From the NCBI GenBank assembly GCA_002706335.1, contig PAKZ01000031.1:148698-212697 (forward strand): 64,000 nt of DNA, given 5' to 3'. Each line of letters opens with the position of its first letter. Position 1 is the first letter of the stretch. Shown here one piece after another: positions 34,890 to 44,835 of the stretch. The notes beneath the pieces were generated by a model that was given only the letters and a program-made list of their open reading frames with translations, was not told the origin of the DNA and did no database searches. Made by a program: the position numbers and the translations under genes. This stretch comes from Ahrensia sp. (lineage in GTDB: Bacteria; Pseudomonadota; Alphaproteobacteria; Rhizobiales; Rhizobiaceae).

Positions 34890-35480
34890 GTGATTTCAAG
34901 GATCTTCGTGAGACTCGCACCCGGCGATCCGCGCCGCGGCATACTTGTCGCGGGCGGTCGGTCGGTCCGCTGCGCGCTAGGGCGAGGTGGCATGCACATG
35001 CCGAAACGCGAGGGCGACGGGGCGACGCCGGTTGCCGCGATGCGTATCGTCGCCGGCTGGTTTCGCGCCGATCGCATGACCAGGCCGCAAACCGCGCTCG
35101 ATCTGGAGCCGATCGGGGCGCGTGACGGCTGGTGCGATGCGCCCGCCGATCCGAACTACAATCGCCCCGTGCGCCTGCCCTTTGCCGCGAGCCACGAAAG
35201 GATGCTGCGCGACGACCGGCTCTACGATGTCTGCCTCGTGCTCGACTGGAACCTGGAGCGGGGCCAGGCGAAGTGGAAGCCGGTTCGCCGTCCGGCACCG
35301 CGACCGACGAAAAAAACATCCCCGTTCAGGCGCAAGCGATATGGCGGCTCGGCGATCTTCCTGCATATCGCCAGGCCGGGATTCCCGCCGACGGAGGGCT
35401 GCATCGCGGTCGCACCGGAAACGATGCGCTGGCTCCTGCCGCGCATCGGACCGCAAACGGTGGTCAGAACGCTTTTCTAA
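34890..35480 (+). CDS. L,D-transpeptidase family (YkuD-type) protein
   Basis: 196 residues, GTG start at 34890. The C-terminal half carries the catalytic signature: GGSAIFLHIARPGFPPTEGC, with His and, after the usual spacing, Cys in TEGCIAVA. Earlier family segments are RPVRLPFAASHERMLRDDRL and LYDVCLVLDWN. L,D-transpeptidases make 3-3 cross-links in peptidoglycan or attach proteins to it. There is no clear signal peptide, which is common in this short alphaproteobacterial group. It overlaps the end of the convergent DUF1761 gene by 4 nt. The exact start is uncertain. Confidence 0.85.
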   Translation: MISRIFVRLAPGDPRRGILVAGGRSVRCALGRGGMHMPKREGDGATPVAAMRIVAGWFRADRMTRPQTALDLEPIGARDGWCDAPADPNYNRPVRLPFAASHERMLRDDRLYDVCLVLDWNLERGQAKWKPVRRPAPRPTKKTSPFRRKRYGGSAIFLHIARPGFPPTEGCIAVAPETMRWLLPRIGPQTVVRTLF

Positions 35481-35878
35481 ACGCCGAACGCACCGATGAT
35501 GCCGCCCATCAGCAGTGCAACGATCAACCAGTGAATGCCGTCGATGATCGTGAGGTTCCAGCCGAAGCCCTGGTAGCGCTGGTTGACGGTCAGCGTAGTG
35601 GCCATGAAGCCCAGCCAGAGCAGGAAGCCCGAAATCAGGCCGGTGCTGATGGTGACATCGCCGAAATGGCCGATCACGCCGGCCATTACCCATGCCATGA
35701 CGAGTTCGCAGACGAAGCCGGTGACCATCAGCGGCAGCGACATCTTCGCTTCCGCCGGGTCGATGCGTGCCGCCTTCATCCAGGTCTTGCCGAGCCAGCC
35801 GTAATAGATCGCGCCGGCCAGATAGGCCGCCACCGCAGCCACGAGAATCGCGATATAGTTCGCGCCGCCGAATGACAT
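35477..35878 (-). CDS. DUF1761 membrane protein
   Basis: 133 residues with four predicted membrane helices (about 5-25, 50-70, 80-100, 110-130). The family signature is the first helix with YIAILVAAVAAYLAGAIYYG, followed by LGKTWMKA, matching DUF1761. The ATG at 35878 behind GGGAGGG is preferred over the open frame to 35920. No function is known for this family. It lies between the L,D-transpeptidase and methyltransferase genes. Confidence 0.9.
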   Translation of the reverse strand: MSFGGANYIAILVAAVAAYLAGAIYYGWLGKTWMKAARIDPAEAKMSLPLMVTGFVCELVMAWVMAGVIGHFGDVTISTGLISGFLLWLGFMATTLTVNQRYQGFGWNLTIIDGIHWLIVALLMGGIIGAFGV

Positions 35879-35968
35879 GTTCCGTCCCTCCCGAAAATCA
35901 CTCCCATCGGGAAGAAACACCGCGCCGTCGAAAAACTCAAGCTGCCGGATTTTGGAGCCTTTCGGGCT

Positions 35969-36616
35969 CTAGAGAAAACGCCAGACGCTCGTCTTCTTCA
36001 CTTCGGCGTCCTCAAGGGCCCGGGTGACCGGCACTTCATAGACATCGAGGAGGGTCAGCCGTTCGCGCGGCAGATAAGACCGGCCCGGATCGCCGACGAG
36101 AATGTCGACGCCACTTTGGGCAAGTTCTGCGAACCAGGGCACGAGCCGCGCGCTCATTGCCCGGTCGAAGAACACATCGCCGGCCAGGAGGACATCAATC
36201 GCGGGCAGCGAACTGCCGACGAGATCGCGGCCGTCATAGTCGATTGCGACGCTGTTCAGCCCGGCGTTCAGCGCCACGGCGGTTTCGCAGAAAGGGTCGA
36301 TGTCCGAAGCGGTCACCTCGCTCGCGCCGGCTTTCGCGGCGGCGATCGCGACGAGGCCGGAACCGGTAGCAAAATCGAGGACGCGGCGGCCGCTTACACA
36401 ATCCGGATGATCGAACACGTAGCGCGCCAGACCCTGACCGCCGGCCCACGCGAAGGCCCAGAAGGGCGGTTCGAGGCCAATTTCGGCCAGTTCTTCCTCG
36501 GTCTTGCGCCAAAGAGCGTGCGCCTCGCCGGCCAGATGCAGGAATATTTCCGGCACATGCGGCGGCGTCATCGCCTCGGTATTGGCGCGAATGAAGGCGC
36601 GTTTGCTGTCGTCCAT
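35969..36616 (-). CDS. Class I SAM-dependent methyltransferase (ETFB-lysine-methyltransferase-like)
   Basis: 215 residues. The Rossmann motif I is VLDFATGSGLVAIAAAKAGA (about 80-100), followed by VTASDIDPFC (motif II). The N-terminal segment EPPFWAFAWAGGQGLARYV is characteristic of the METTL20/ETFB lysine methyltransferase group, which modifies the beta subunit of electron transfer flavoprotein. It is in a minus-strand run with EVE, gpsA and tsaD. The substrate is inferred from the family resemblance. Confidence 0.85.
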   Translation of the reverse strand: MDDSKRAFIRANTEAMTPPHVPEIFLHLAGEAHALWRKTEEELAEIGLEPPFWAFAWAGGQGLARYVFDHPDCVSGRRVLDFATGSGLVAIAAAKAGASEVTASDIDPFCETAVALNAGLNSVAIDYDGRDLVGSSLPAIDVLLAGDVFFDRAMSARLVPWFAELAQSGVDILVGDPGRSYLPRERLTLLDVYEVPVTRALEDAEVKKTSVWRFL

Positions 36617-36626
36617 TGCCCGCCGG

Positions 36627-37058
36627 CTATTTTGGCGGATTATCGAGCCCGCCCATGCGGCAGACCTCGATCCATTCGGCCTCCGTCACCGGCTGGACGG
36701 AGAGGCGCATGGAGGTGACCAGCGACATCTCGGCAAGCTTCGGATTGGCCTTCACGTCCTTCAGCGACACCGGTTTCGGCATGTCGGCGACCGCCTTGAT
36801 GTCCACGCATTCCCAGCGCTCGTCGTCCGTGGTCGAATCCGGGTGGATTTCGTTGCAGACCTCGGCGATACCGACGACTTCCAGCCCCTCGTTGGAGTGA
36901 TAGAAGAAGCCCTTGTCGCCCAGTTTCATCGCGCGCATGTTGTTGCGCGCCTGATAGTTGCGCACGCCGTCCCATTCCTCGCCGGCATCGCCCTTCGCCT
37001 TCAGCATCTCCCAGGAGAATTTGAAGGGCTCGGACTTGAACAACCAGTAGTTCGCCAT
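36627..37058 (-). CDS. EVE-domain protein
   Basis: 143 residues spanning one EVE/PUA-like domain: MANYWLFKSEPFKFSWEML, WDGVRNYQARNNMRAM, then GFFYHSNEGLEVVGIAEV. EVE domains bind modified bases in DNA or RNA, and in alphaproteobacteria this housekeeping form sits near gpsA and tsaD, as here. It is a normal full-length member. Ligand identity is not evident. Confidence 0.92.
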   Translation of the reverse strand: MANYWLFKSEPFKFSWEMLKAKGDAGEEWDGVRNYQARNNMRAMKLGDKGFFYHSNEGLEVVGIAEVCNEIHPDSTTDDERWECVDIKAVADMPKPVSLKDVKANPKLAEMSLVTSMRLSVQPVTEAEWIEVCRMGGLDNPPK

Positions 37059-37116
37059 GAATCGTCTCCGGACCAGATGCTGTGTCGTGCCCTAGCTACA
37101 GCACGCAATCCGGCGG

Positions 37117-38097
37117 TCAAGTCTCGGTCTTGAGCGGGCGCGACATCAGGCCGTCCATCGCTTCAAGAACGGTGATGCGGCGGTCCAGGATAGCGTCGAC
37201 GGCGAAGATGATCGGCGCTTCGAGTCCGTGCTCATGCGCCAGCCGTGTGGCGACAGAGGCGGTGAAGACGCCCTCCGCGAGCGGACGATTCGACAGATCC
37301 TCCCCGCGCGCGAGCGCCGCGCCATAGGCGAAGTTGCGCGATTTCTCGGAGCCGCAGGAGAGGATCAGATCGCCGAGGCCCGACAGGCCTGCCAGTGTTT
37401 CCGGCTTGCCGCCAAGCGCGGCCGCAACACGCTGCAGTTCGGCGAATCCGCGCGTCGTCAGCGCCGCGACAGCGCTGGCGCCGAGGCTGGAGCCATGAAC
37501 GATGCCGGCCGCGATCGCCAGGACGTTCTTCAGCGCGCCGCCCATTTCGACACCCATCAGATCGTCGGAGGCATAGCCGCGCAACGTCTTGCTGGACAGC
37601 GTTTCGGCCAGCACCCTCGCGAGACCGAGATCATGGGCGGCGACCGTGACCGCCGTGGGCAGGCCGGCCGCGACATCGGCGGCGAAGCTCGGGCCGGACA
37701 GAACCGCGGAGCGGTCGCGGCCGGCGATATCGTCGATGATCTCCGACATGGTGAGGCCGCTCGCCCGGTCGATGCCCTTCGCTGTGGAGACGAAGATCGC
37801 GCGCGGCTCCGTTTTCGCCAGTATTTCGGTGAGGAAGTCGCGCAGTGTCTGCGCCGGCACGGCGAGAACGACCGTTTGTGCGCCGGACAGCGCTTCGCCG
37901 GCATCCGTGGTCGCCTTCAGTTCCGCCGGGAGAGTGATGTCGCCGAGATATTTCGGGTTGCGTTGCCGGTTGTTGATCGCGGCGACGGTTTCCGTATCGC
38001 GGCCCCACAGCATGCAATCCTGGCCGGCGCGCGCGAAGGAGGCAGCGAGGGCGGTGCCCCATGCGCCGGAACCGAGGACGGCAATGCGCGCGTTCAT
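37117..38097 (-). CDS. gpsA: Glycerol-3-phosphate dehydrogenase [NAD(P)+]
   Basis: 326 residues. The N-terminal Rossmann motif is [20 protein letters not shown], and the catalytic region has [21 protein letters not shown] with the active Lys, followed by [16 protein letters not shown]. The enzyme makes sn-glycerol 3-phosphate for phospholipid synthesis. It overlaps the tsaD stop codon by 4 nt (ATGA), so the two are translationally coupled with tsaD first. The longer open frame to 38295 is discarded because 38097 gives the family N-terminus. Confidence 0.95.
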   Translation of the reverse strand: MNARIAVLGSGAWGTALAASFARAGQDCMLWGRDTETVAAINNRQRNPKYLGDITLPAELKATTDAGEALSGAQTVVLAVPAQTLRDFLTEILAKTEPRAIFVSTAKGIDRASGLTMSEIIDDIAGRDRSAVLSGPSFAADVAAGLPTAVTVAAHDLGLARVLAETLSSKTLRGYASDDLMGVEMGGALKNVLAIAAGIVHGSSLGASAVAALTTRGFAELQRVAAALGGKPETLAGLSGLGDLILSCGSEKSRNFAYGAALARGEDLSNRPLAEGVFTASVATRLAHEHGLEAPIIFAVDAILDRRITVLEAMDGLMSRPLKTET

Positions 38098-39176
38098 GCC
38101 TTTGCTCCCCGTTTCCCCGCGCCGATCAAGGCTTCGGCGGCCGGGTCGAGCGGCCAGCGCGAGCGCGGTGCGATGTCGAGTGTCGCAAGTTCGCCGCGCT
38201 CGTAATGCTCCAGCCCGGCCCAGGCGATCATCACGGCATTGTCGGAGCACAGGTTCAGCGGCGGGGCATGCAGCGTAAAGTCGTTTTCGGCGCACAGATT
38301 GGCCAGCATGGTCCGGATCGCCGTGTTGGCGGCGACACCGCCCGCGACCACGAGATCGGCCGCGCCATCTCCCATCTCCTCGCGATAGCGCGCGAAGGCG
38401 CGGCGCATGCGGTCCGCCAGCGTATCGGTGACCGCGGCCTGGAAGGAGGCGCAGAGGTCGGCAATATCCGCGTCGGTCAGCGGGGCCAGTGCCGTTGCCT
38501 CCCGGCGCACGGCGGTCTTCAGGCCGGAGAAGGAAAAGTCGAGCCGTTCCTCGCCCTTCATCGGGCGCGGCAGGGCGAAACGCTTCGGGTTCCCCTTCGC
38601 CGCCTCTCGCTCGACCGCCGGCCCGCCGGGATAGGGCAGGCCCAGCAGTTTTGCCGTCTTGTCGAAGGCCTCGCCCAGCGCATCGTCGATGGTGGTGCCC
38701 CAGCGGCGATAGGTGCCGAGGCCCTCGACCAGCAGGATCTGGCTGTGTCCGCCGGAAACGAGCAGCAACAGATAGGGAAATTCGAGGCCATCGGTCAGGC
38801 GCGGTGTCAGCGCGTGGCCTTCGAGATGGTTGACCGCGATCAGCGGCAGACCGCGCGCCGTGGCGATCGCCTTCGCGGTCATCAATCCAACCAGCAGGCC
38901 GCCGATCAGGCCCGGCCCGGAGGTCACAGCCACCGCATCGATGTTGTCGAACGTCATCTCGGCCTCGGCCAGCGCGCGGGCGATGATCGCGTCGAGCCCT
39001 TCGACATGGGCTCGGGCGGCGATTTCAGGCACGACGCCGCCATAGGCTGCGTGGTCGGAAATCTGGCTGTAGACCGTGTTCGAGAGAATCTCGCCCGGTG
39101 CATCGGGCGATTCGCGGCGCACCACTGCGGCGGCGGTCTCGTCGCAACTCGTTTCGATGCCGAGAATGATCGTCAT
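38094..39176 (-). CDS. tsaD: tRNA N6-adenosine threonylcarbamoyltransferase TsaD
   Basis: 360 residues. The start [18 protein letters not shown], the metal-binding histidines in [10 protein letters not shown], the phosphate loop [15 protein letters not shown] and the C-terminal [11 protein letters not shown] are diagnostic of TsaD/Kae1. With TsaB and TsaE it makes the t6A modification at position 37 of tRNAs reading ANN codons. The ATG at 39176 is chosen; the frame continues upstream without reason. It is divergent from hemC, with 113 bp between the two starts. Confidence 0.95.
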   Translation of the reverse strand: MTIILGIETSCDETAAAVVRRESPDAPGEILSNTVYSQISDHAAYGGVVPEIAARAHVEGLDAIIARALAEAEMTFDNIDAVAVTSGPGLIGGLLVGLMTAKAIATARGLPLIAVNHLEGHALTPRLTDGLEFPYLLLLVSGGHSQILLVEGLGTYRRWGTTIDDALGEAFDKTAKLLGLPYPGGPAVEREAAKGNPKRFALPRPMKGEERLDFSFSGLKTAVRREATALAPLTDADIADLCASFQAAVTDTLADRMRRAFARYREEMGDGAADLVVAGGVAANTAIRTMLANLCAENDFTLHAPPLNLCSDNAVMIAWAGLEHYERGELATLDIAPRSRWPLDPAAEALIGAGKRGAKA

Positions 39177-39289
39177 TGTGTTCGGAGCCGCTTCGTAAAG
39201 GGCGCTCAAAGGTCGCGGTTGCCGATGCGCGCGATTGTGTTTACCTGTCCGCCGTCGGGTAACATGGAACGGCAGGCTTGCAAACAATC

Positions 39290-40222
39290 ATGGCGGCGCA
39301 AGGAAAAATCAGGATCGGTACGCGCGGCAGCCCGCTGGCGCTGGCGCAGGCGAACGAGGTGCGCGACCGGCTCGTCGCGGCGCATGGGATCGCGCCGGAC
39401 GATGTCGAGGTCGCAGTGATTTCGACGGCAGGCGACCGCATCCAGGACCGGCCGCTTTCGGAAGTCGGCGGCAAGGGCCTGTTCACCCAGGAACTGGAAG
39501 AACAGCTTTTCGGCGGCCGCATCGATCTTGCCGTGCATTCGTCGAAGGACATGCCGACCGTGCTGCCGGACGGGCTGACCATCACCGCCTTTCTCGAACG
39601 CGAGGATCCGCGAGACGCCTTCATTTCGAGCAAGGCGCGATCGTTGATGGAATTGCCGCAGGGCGCGGTGGTCGGTTCCTCGTCTCTGCGCCGCCAGGCG
39701 ATGATTCGCCGGTTGCGGCCCGATATCGAGGTCGTGCAGTTTCGCGGCAATGTGCAGACCCGGCTGCGCAAACTCTCCGAGGGCGTGGCGGATGCCACAT
39801 TGCTCGCCATTGCCGGGCTGCATCGGCTCCACATGGCCGGCGTCGCCACGGATCTGATGGATCCCGATCTGTTTCTGCCGGCGCCCGGACAGGGCGCCAT
39901 CTGCATCGAGGGCAGGGTGGGCGACGCGCGACCCGATGCGCTGGTCGAGCCGCTCAACCACGACGCAACCGCAATGGCGCTTGTCTGCGAGCGCGCCTTC
40001 CTTGCCGAACTCGACGGCTCTTGCCGTACGCCGATTGCCGGACTGGCGACCGTTTCCGACGCGGGCATCGCATTTCGCGGCATGATCCTGACGCCGGACG
40101 GCACGCAGGCCCATGATATCGCGCGGAACGGAGACGCCGGCGATGCCGCCGCGATCGGCCGCGAGGCCGGGCGCTTTCTGCGTCATCAGGCCGGCGCTGC
40201 TTTCTTCGATTCGTGGTCGTGA
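39290..40222 (+). CDS. hemC: Hydroxymethylbilane synthase (porphobilinogen deaminase)
   Basis: 310 residues. Motifs are [18 protein letters not shown], the [10 protein letters not shown] and [12 protein letters not shown] catalytic segments, [15 protein letters not shown], and [11 protein letters not shown] with the cysteine that binds the dipyrromethane cofactor. It polymerises four porphobilinogen units to hydroxymethylbilane. The ATG at 39290 is used; the frame begins four codons earlier at a TTG. hemD overlaps its end, the start of a four-gene haem cluster. Confidence 0.96.
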   Translation: MAAQGKIRIGTRGSPLALAQANEVRDRLVAAHGIAPDDVEVAVISTAGDRIQDRPLSEVGGKGLFTQELEEQLFGGRIDLAVHSSKDMPTVLPDGLTITAFLEREDPRDAFISSKARSLMELPQGAVVGSSSLRRQAMIRRLRPDIEVVQFRGNVQTRLRKLSEGVADATLLAIAGLHRLHMAGVATDLMDPDLFLPAPGQGAICIEGRVGDARPDALVEPLNHDATAMALVCERAFLAELDGSCRTPIAGLATVSDAGIAFRGMILTPDGTQAHDIARNGDAGDAAAIGREAGRFLRHQAGAAFFDSWS

Positions 40223-40962
40223 GCCGCAGGCCTGTCGTCTGGATCACCCGGCCGCAACCGGGCGCGACGCGAACGGCCGAGGCGCTGGCCGAGGCCGGAT
40301 ACGACCCGGTCCTGCTGCCGCTGACCGAAATTCGTGCCTGCGATCCCGACCTCGCGCCTGCGGACGTCATCGGTTACGACGCGGTCGCCGTCACCAGCGC
40401 CAACGCGCTGCGCCATGCGCCGGCCATGCTTCTCGATGCGCTCTCCGGCAAGCCTGTCTACGCCGCCGGCGATGCGACGGCCGCGGAAGCGCGATCTCGC
40501 GGTCTGGCCGCAGCCGAATCCGCCGAGGGTGCGGTCGATGACCTCGTTTCGCTGATCGCAAAGCGGGAAAGACCCGGCGCTTCTATCCTTTATCTATGTG
40601 GCCGCATCCGCACCGGTGATCTCGACACGAAGCTCGCCGAAAAGGACTTCCAGTGCCGTTTGGCGGAACTTTATACGGTAGAAATAGTCAGTTATCCGAC
40701 TGAATATTTCGGGAATTTGCTCGACCGGCAAGCTCCGGACGCCATCCTTTTCCATTCCGCGTTTTCGGCGTCGGCCTTTACCGCGAACGTGTTTGCAGAA
40801 TTTTCTCAAGATTTCGAAAATACAGACTTTTTAATGCTTTCGGAACGGATTTCATCGGTTCTTCCGGCAGCGCTGAAGCCGCGAGTTATAGTCTCTCGCG
40901 AGCCGAATGAGCCGGCGCTCATGGCGGCGTTGCGCGCGGCGCTTCCGCCCGCCGGGCGGTGA
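40213..40962 (+). CDS. hemD: Uroporphyrinogen-III synthase
   Basis: 249 residues of the HemD fold: [34 protein letters not shown], then [17 protein letters not shown] and a second-lobe [11 protein letters not shown] segment. It cyclises hydroxymethylbilane with inversion of ring D. It starts at GTG codons inside the end of hemC (40213 or 40219), so the two are coupled. Sequence conservation in this family is low, but the hemC context settles the call. The segment around 40680-40880 is noticeably A+T-richer than the rest of the cluster. Confidence 0.93.
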   Translation: MVVSRRPVVWITRPQPGATRTAEALAEAGYDPVLLPLTEIRACDPDLAPADVIGYDAVAVTSANALRHAPAMLLDALSGKPVYAAGDATAAEARSRGLAAAESAEGAVDDLVSLIAKRERPGASILYLCGRIRTGDLDTKLAEKDFQCRLAELYTVEIVSYPTEYFGNLLDRQAPDAILFHSAFSASAFTANVFAEFSQDFENTDFLMLSERISSVLPAALKPRVIVSREPNEPALMAALRAALPPAGR

Positions 40963-41034
40963 ATTCTCAAACGGGCCTTTTGCTTCGCGAAAGCCGTGCT
41001 AAGACTCGCGCAGGCACGCTTCAGGAGATCCCCG

Positions 41035-42516
41035 ATGGTTCAACAGCCGAAGAGCCGGCGCAGCAAACCGACCCGAAAACCCGTGACGATCGATCTCGAG
41101 GCAAGCGAGGTCCAGGCGCAAGAGGCACGCGGTGCGGATGTCCATGCGGCAGAGCCGGTGGCATTCGAACAGGCCGGCGACAGCGGCGCTGCGCCGGAAA
41201 CGGTGATGGATCAGCGCGAGGAGGCGATCCGCGAGACCGTGAAGACAGGCGGCATGGACGAGGAAGCGCGCGAGGCGATCGAAGCCGGCGAAAGTCACTC
41301 TGACGAGCCGGCGGAGAAAGAGACGCCGCGGGAAAACTCCGGAAAGACCACCCCGCCCCCGGCGGCGCGGCGCGGAGGCGGATTGACATGGCTCGGCGGC
41401 GGCGTACTCGGCGGACTGGTCGCCCTGCTGATTGCCGGCGGGGCGCAATGGGCCGGCGTGCTGCCGTCGCTGCGTCAGCCTGAACCGGTCGATCTCTCGC
41501 CGCTTCAGGCCCGCATCGACGCACTCTCCTCACAGGTCGATAACATGCAGGGCGCAACGCCTGCCGTGCCCGATGATCTCGCTTCGAAACTCGACGCTGC
41601 CGAAGCATCCGCCACCGCAAATCGCGAGGCGATCGCAGCGGCCCGGGGCGACCTTTCCACGCTTCAGGATAAAGTGTCCGCGCTTGACGACACGGTCTCC
41701 TCCGGCGGCGCGGGCGAGAATGCCGGCCTCGAGGCGCTGACCGAGCGCGCCGGCGCAATCGAGACCTCGCTTGCCAGCCTGTCGTCGCGGGTCGAGGCGC
41801 TTGAGACGTCCGGTCCGGCGACCGGAGATGGCGGAGCGACCCCCGAGGCCGTGACCGCCGTTCAGGAAACAGTCGCCTCGCTGCGTTCGGAGATCGACAC
41901 GCTCGGGCAATCGGTGGACGAGACGCGCTCGCGCATTGAGGCGATAGCCGGCCGTCTGGACAAGGTCGAGGGCGATATCGAGGCGGGCGCGGGCAGCCGC
42001 GTCGCCGCGGCCATCGCCGCCTCGGCGCTGAAATCGGCGGCTGATCGCGGCGGCGGTTTCATGAGCGAGCTGGAGGCCTATGCGTCCGTCGCCAGCGATC
42101 AGGACACGGTCGCGGCGTTGCGCGATTACGCCGCGTCCGGCGTGCCGACCGTAACGCAGCTCTCCGAACGGTTCCCGGCGGTGGCAAATCGCATCGTTGC
42201 CGCGGCGAGCGGCGTCGGGTCTGATGCGGGCATTGTCGACCGACTGGCCGCCAGCGCCCGTTCGCTGGTGCAGGTTCGTCCCGTGGGCGATGTCGAGGGC
42301 GACAAGCCCGGTGAGATCGCCGCGCGCATGGAGGTCGCCCTGAAGGACGGCGATCTCGGCCGCGTCGTCTCGCAGTGGGAGACGCTGCCCGAGGCGGCGC
42401 AGCAGGCCTCGTCGGCTTTCATCGCCGACGTGAAGGCAAGAAACGAACTCGATACGCTGATCGCCAGGGTGCTGAGCGGCGCGATGGCCTCGGCCGAAAC
42501 CGGTACAGGCGAATAG
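41035..42516 (+). CDS. Mitofilin-family (alphaproteobacterial Mic60) inner-membrane protein
   Basis: 493 residues. An acidic, disordered N-terminus (1-115) precedes one membrane helix (about 122-150, GGGVLGGLVALLIAGGAQWA). A long coiled-coil periplasmic region (about 160-330) leads to a C-terminal mitofilin signature (LSERFPAVANRIVAAA, then the LARVVSQWETLP-like helix and ADVKARNELD). This is the bacterial relative of mitochondrial Mic60, which shapes inner-membrane invaginations. It lies between hemD and hemY, its usual place in alphaproteobacteria. The ATG at 41035 follows AGGAG. The membrane-shaping role is inferred from the family. Confidence 0.88.
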   Translation: MVQQPKSRRSKPTRKPVTIDLEASEVQAQEARGADVHAAEPVAFEQAGDSGAAPETVMDQREEAIRETVKTGGMDEEAREAIEAGESHSDEPAEKETPRENSGKTTPPPAARRGGGLTWLGGGVLGGLVALLIAGGAQWAGVLPSLRQPEPVDLSPLQARIDALSSQVDNMQGATPAVPDDLASKLDAAEASATANREAIAAARGDLSTLQDKVSALDDTVSSGGAGENAGLEALTERAGAIETSLASLSSRVEALETSGPATGDGGATPEAVTAVQETVASLRSEIDTLGQSVDETRSRIEAIAGRLDKVEGDIEAGAGSRVAAAIAASALKSAADRGGGFMSELEAYASVASDQDTVAALRDYAASGVPTVTQLSERFPAVANRIVAAASGVGSDAGIVDRLAASARSLVQVRPVGDVEGDKPGEIAARMEVALKDGDLGRVVSQWETLPEAAQQASSAFIADVKARNELDTLIARVLSGAMASAETGTGE

Positions 42517-42526
42517 GAGCGGGACC

Positions 42527-44305
42527 ATGTTGCGCGTATTGCTGTTCATCGTAGCCGTCGCCATTCTCGGCCTCGGTTTCGCCTTCCTCGCCGACACGCC
42601 CGGCACGCTGGTCGCGACCGTCGACGGACGCGAGATCACCGTCTCGCTGATGGTCGCCGCCGTGGCGCTGGTCGCCGCCGTCGGTTTGGTCATGCTCACC
42701 TGGTGGATCATCAAGGTGGTCTTTACCTCGCCGCAACGCATGCAGCGCTTTTTCCGCGCGCGCCGCCGCGACCGCGGCTACCAGTCACTGTCGACCGGCA
42801 TCATCGCGGCCGGCGCGGGCGACAGCGTCACCGCGCGCAAGATGCTGAAACAGGCTGGCGGTTTGCTCAATTCGACAACCGAGCCGATGATTCAGCTGCT
42901 CGACGCGCAGGCCTCCATCGTCGAGGGCCATCACGCGGAAGCGCGCGAGAAGTTCGAGGCGATGCTTGAAGATCCGGAACTGCGAATTTTCGGGCTGCGC
43001 GGCCTCTATATGGAAGCCAAGCGCCTCGGCGACCGCGACGCCGCGAAACACTATGCGGAGAAAGCCGCCGAACTCGCCCCGCAACTACGCTGGGCCGGCA
43101 CCGCCGCGCTTGAGTTGAAGACGGCGGCCGGCGACTGGGACGGCGCGCTCCGGCTTCTCGAAGGTCAGAAAAAGGCCAAGCAGCTCGAGCCGGAGGAAAT
43201 CAAGCGCAAGCGCGCCGTGTTGCTGACCGCGCTGGCGCAGGAGAATATCGAGAAGGATCCGAGCAAGGCCAAGTCCGCAGCCATGGAGGCGCATCGCCTC
43301 GCGCCGGAATTCGCGCCCGCGGCGATTGCCGCCGCACAGGCGCTGATCCGGCTCAACGAATTGCGGCGCGGCGCCCATGTGCTGGAAGCAACCTGGCGCA
43401 AGGCCCCGCATCCGGAGATCGCGATCGCCTATGTCAATGCGCGCCCCGGCGATTCCTCGCTCGACCGCTACAAGCGGGCGCAGCGTCTGGAAAAGCTCAA
43501 GCCCAACAATGTCGATTCCTCGATGATCGTCGCGCTAATGGCGATGGAGGCCGGCGAATTCTCCGATGCGCGCAAGGCGATCGCGGCGGTGCTGCGCAAC
43601 GAGCCGCGCGAGGGCGCCTTCATGCTGATGGCCGATATCGAGGATGCCGAGACGGGCGATCAGGGCAAGGTGCGCGAATGGCTCGCCCGCGCCGTGCGTG
43701 CGCCGCGCGATCCGGCATGGACCGCCGACGGATATGTGGCTGAGGAATGGGCGCCGGTTTCGCCGATCAGCGGACGTCTCGACGCCTTCGAATGGAAGGT
43801 GCCGGTCGAAAGGCTGGGCCCCGTGGTCGAGAACGACCTCGATCCGATGGTGCGCGGCATTTCCGCGCCCGCCATGGCCGAGCCGGAACCGGCCGAGGAG
43901 GCGGAGATCGTCGATGCGGCGGAGCCTGAACCTGATATGGAGGACGAGGCCAGCACCGTGATCGAGGGCGAGGTCGTGGAGCCGGCTGTGCAGTCGACCG
44001 TACCCGAAGAAACCGTTCCTGGAGCGACGCCGGTCAAGGAGCCGGAGGAAACGGAGAAGACGGAAGAAGCGCCGGCCGAGGCCGACAGCGAAGCTGCCGA
44101 GGAACCGGAGGCGGAGGAGACGAAGGCCGCCAAGCCTGCCGAATCCGTCGAAGCGGCGCCCGCCGAACCGGAAAAACCGGTCGAACCCGTGGCAAAATCC
44201 GAACCCAAACAGGACGAGGACGCCCGTCCTCCGATCCCCGACGACCCGGGAATCGACCCGGATGCCCAGCCTGAGGAACCTTCAAGACGCTTTCGATTGT
44301 TTTGA
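42527..44305 (+). CDS. hemY: HemY-type TPR membrane protein
   Basis: 592 residues. Two N-terminal membrane helices (about 1-20 and 38-62) carry the HemY_N pattern, TWWIIKVVFTSPQRMQRFF. TPR-like repeats fill about 90-400 (for example AREKFEAMLEDPELRIFGL). The last 150 residues are an acidic, Pro/Glu-rich tail, much longer than in enterobacterial HemY. The protein is associated with protohaem synthesis but is not an enzyme. It starts 11 bp after the mitofilin gene. It is unrelated to the Bacillus protoporphyrinogen oxidase of the same name. Confidence 0.92.
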   Translation: MLRVLLFIVAVAILGLGFAFLADTPGTLVATVDGREITVSLMVAAVALVAAVGLVMLTWWIIKVVFTSPQRMQRFFRARRRDRGYQSLSTGIIAAGAGDSVTARKMLKQAGGLLNSTTEPMIQLLDAQASIVEGHHAEAREKFEAMLEDPELRIFGLRGLYMEAKRLGDRDAAKHYAEKAAELAPQLRWAGTAALELKTAAGDWDGALRLLEGQKKAKQLEPEEIKRKRAVLLTALAQENIEKDPSKAKSAAMEAHRLAPEFAPAAIAAAQALIRLNELRRGAHVLEATWRKAPHPEIAIAYVNARPGDSSLDRYKRAQRLEKLKPNNVDSSMIVALMAMEAGEFSDARKAIAAVLRNEPREGAFMLMADIEDAETGDQGKVREWLARAVRAPRDPAWTADGYVAEEWAPVSPISGRLDAFEWKVPVERLGPVVENDLDPMVRGISAPAMAEPEPAEEAEIVDAAEPEPDMEDEASTVIEGEVVEPAVQSTVPEETVPGATPVKEPEETEKTEEAPAEADSEAAEEPEAEETKAAKPAESVEAAPAEPEKPVEPVAKSEPKQDEDARPPIPDDPGIDPDAQPEEPSRRFRLF

Positions 44306-44356
44306 CTGTTGCACCGCAGCGAACTACCTGACAGTTATTTGCAGTGGTGAACTGTC

Positions 44357-44833
44357 ATGTTTGAACGAATCGCAGCCTTCCTCAAGGAACTCAACACGTC
44401 GCCGGACGTGAGTGACGACGGGTTTTCGCATGACGATCCGCGGCTGGCGGCCGCCGCCCTGATGTATCACGTCATCGGCGCCGACGGGGTCTATTCGGAT
44501 GCCGAAATGGACCGCCTCGGCGACCTTTTGCAGAAAAACTATGCGCTCGACGACGAGACTCTGTCGCGGCTGGTCGCGGCGGCGCGCGCTGCCGACAACG
44601 AGGCTGTCGACCTCTATCAGTTCACCAGCGTCCTTATGCGCAGCCTGTCGGGCGAAGAACGGCTGAAGTTCATCGAGCTTCTCTGGGAAATCGTCTATTC
44701 CGATGGCGAAAACCATGAGCTGGAAGACAATCTGGTCTGGCGCGTCGCCGAATTGCTCGGCGTCGACGGGCGCGACCGTGTTCTCCTGCGCCAGGCGGTA
44801 CAGGCCAGGGTCGACGATGACGGGGAAGCATAA
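44357..44833 (+). CDS. Solo TerB-family protein
   Basis: 158 residues, nearly all one TerB domain: LAAAALMYHVIGADGVYSD and then FIELLWEIVYSDGENHELED, the two metal-binding acidic motifs, in helical context. There is no membrane anchor. Proteins like this are ordinary chromosomal members in alphaproteobacteria and are not evidence of a tellurite operon. It follows hemY by 51 bp and precedes the amidotransferase by 3 bp, so all three may be co-transcribed. The function is unknown. Confidence 0.9.
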   Translation: MFERIAAFLKELNTSPDVSDDGFSHDDPRLAAAALMYHVIGADGVYSDAEMDRLGDLLQKNYALDDETLSRLVAAARAADNEAVDLYQFTSVLMRSLSGEERLKFIELLWEIVYSDGENHELEDNLVWRVAELLGVDGRDRVLLRQAVQARVDDDGEA

Positions 44834-44835
44834 AG

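Noticed and set aside
44357..44833. Second Ter or defence locus suggested by a TerB-domain gene
   Set aside because: It is a solo TerB gene in a haem/housekeeping neighbourhood in backbone-type DNA, without other Ter or defence genes.
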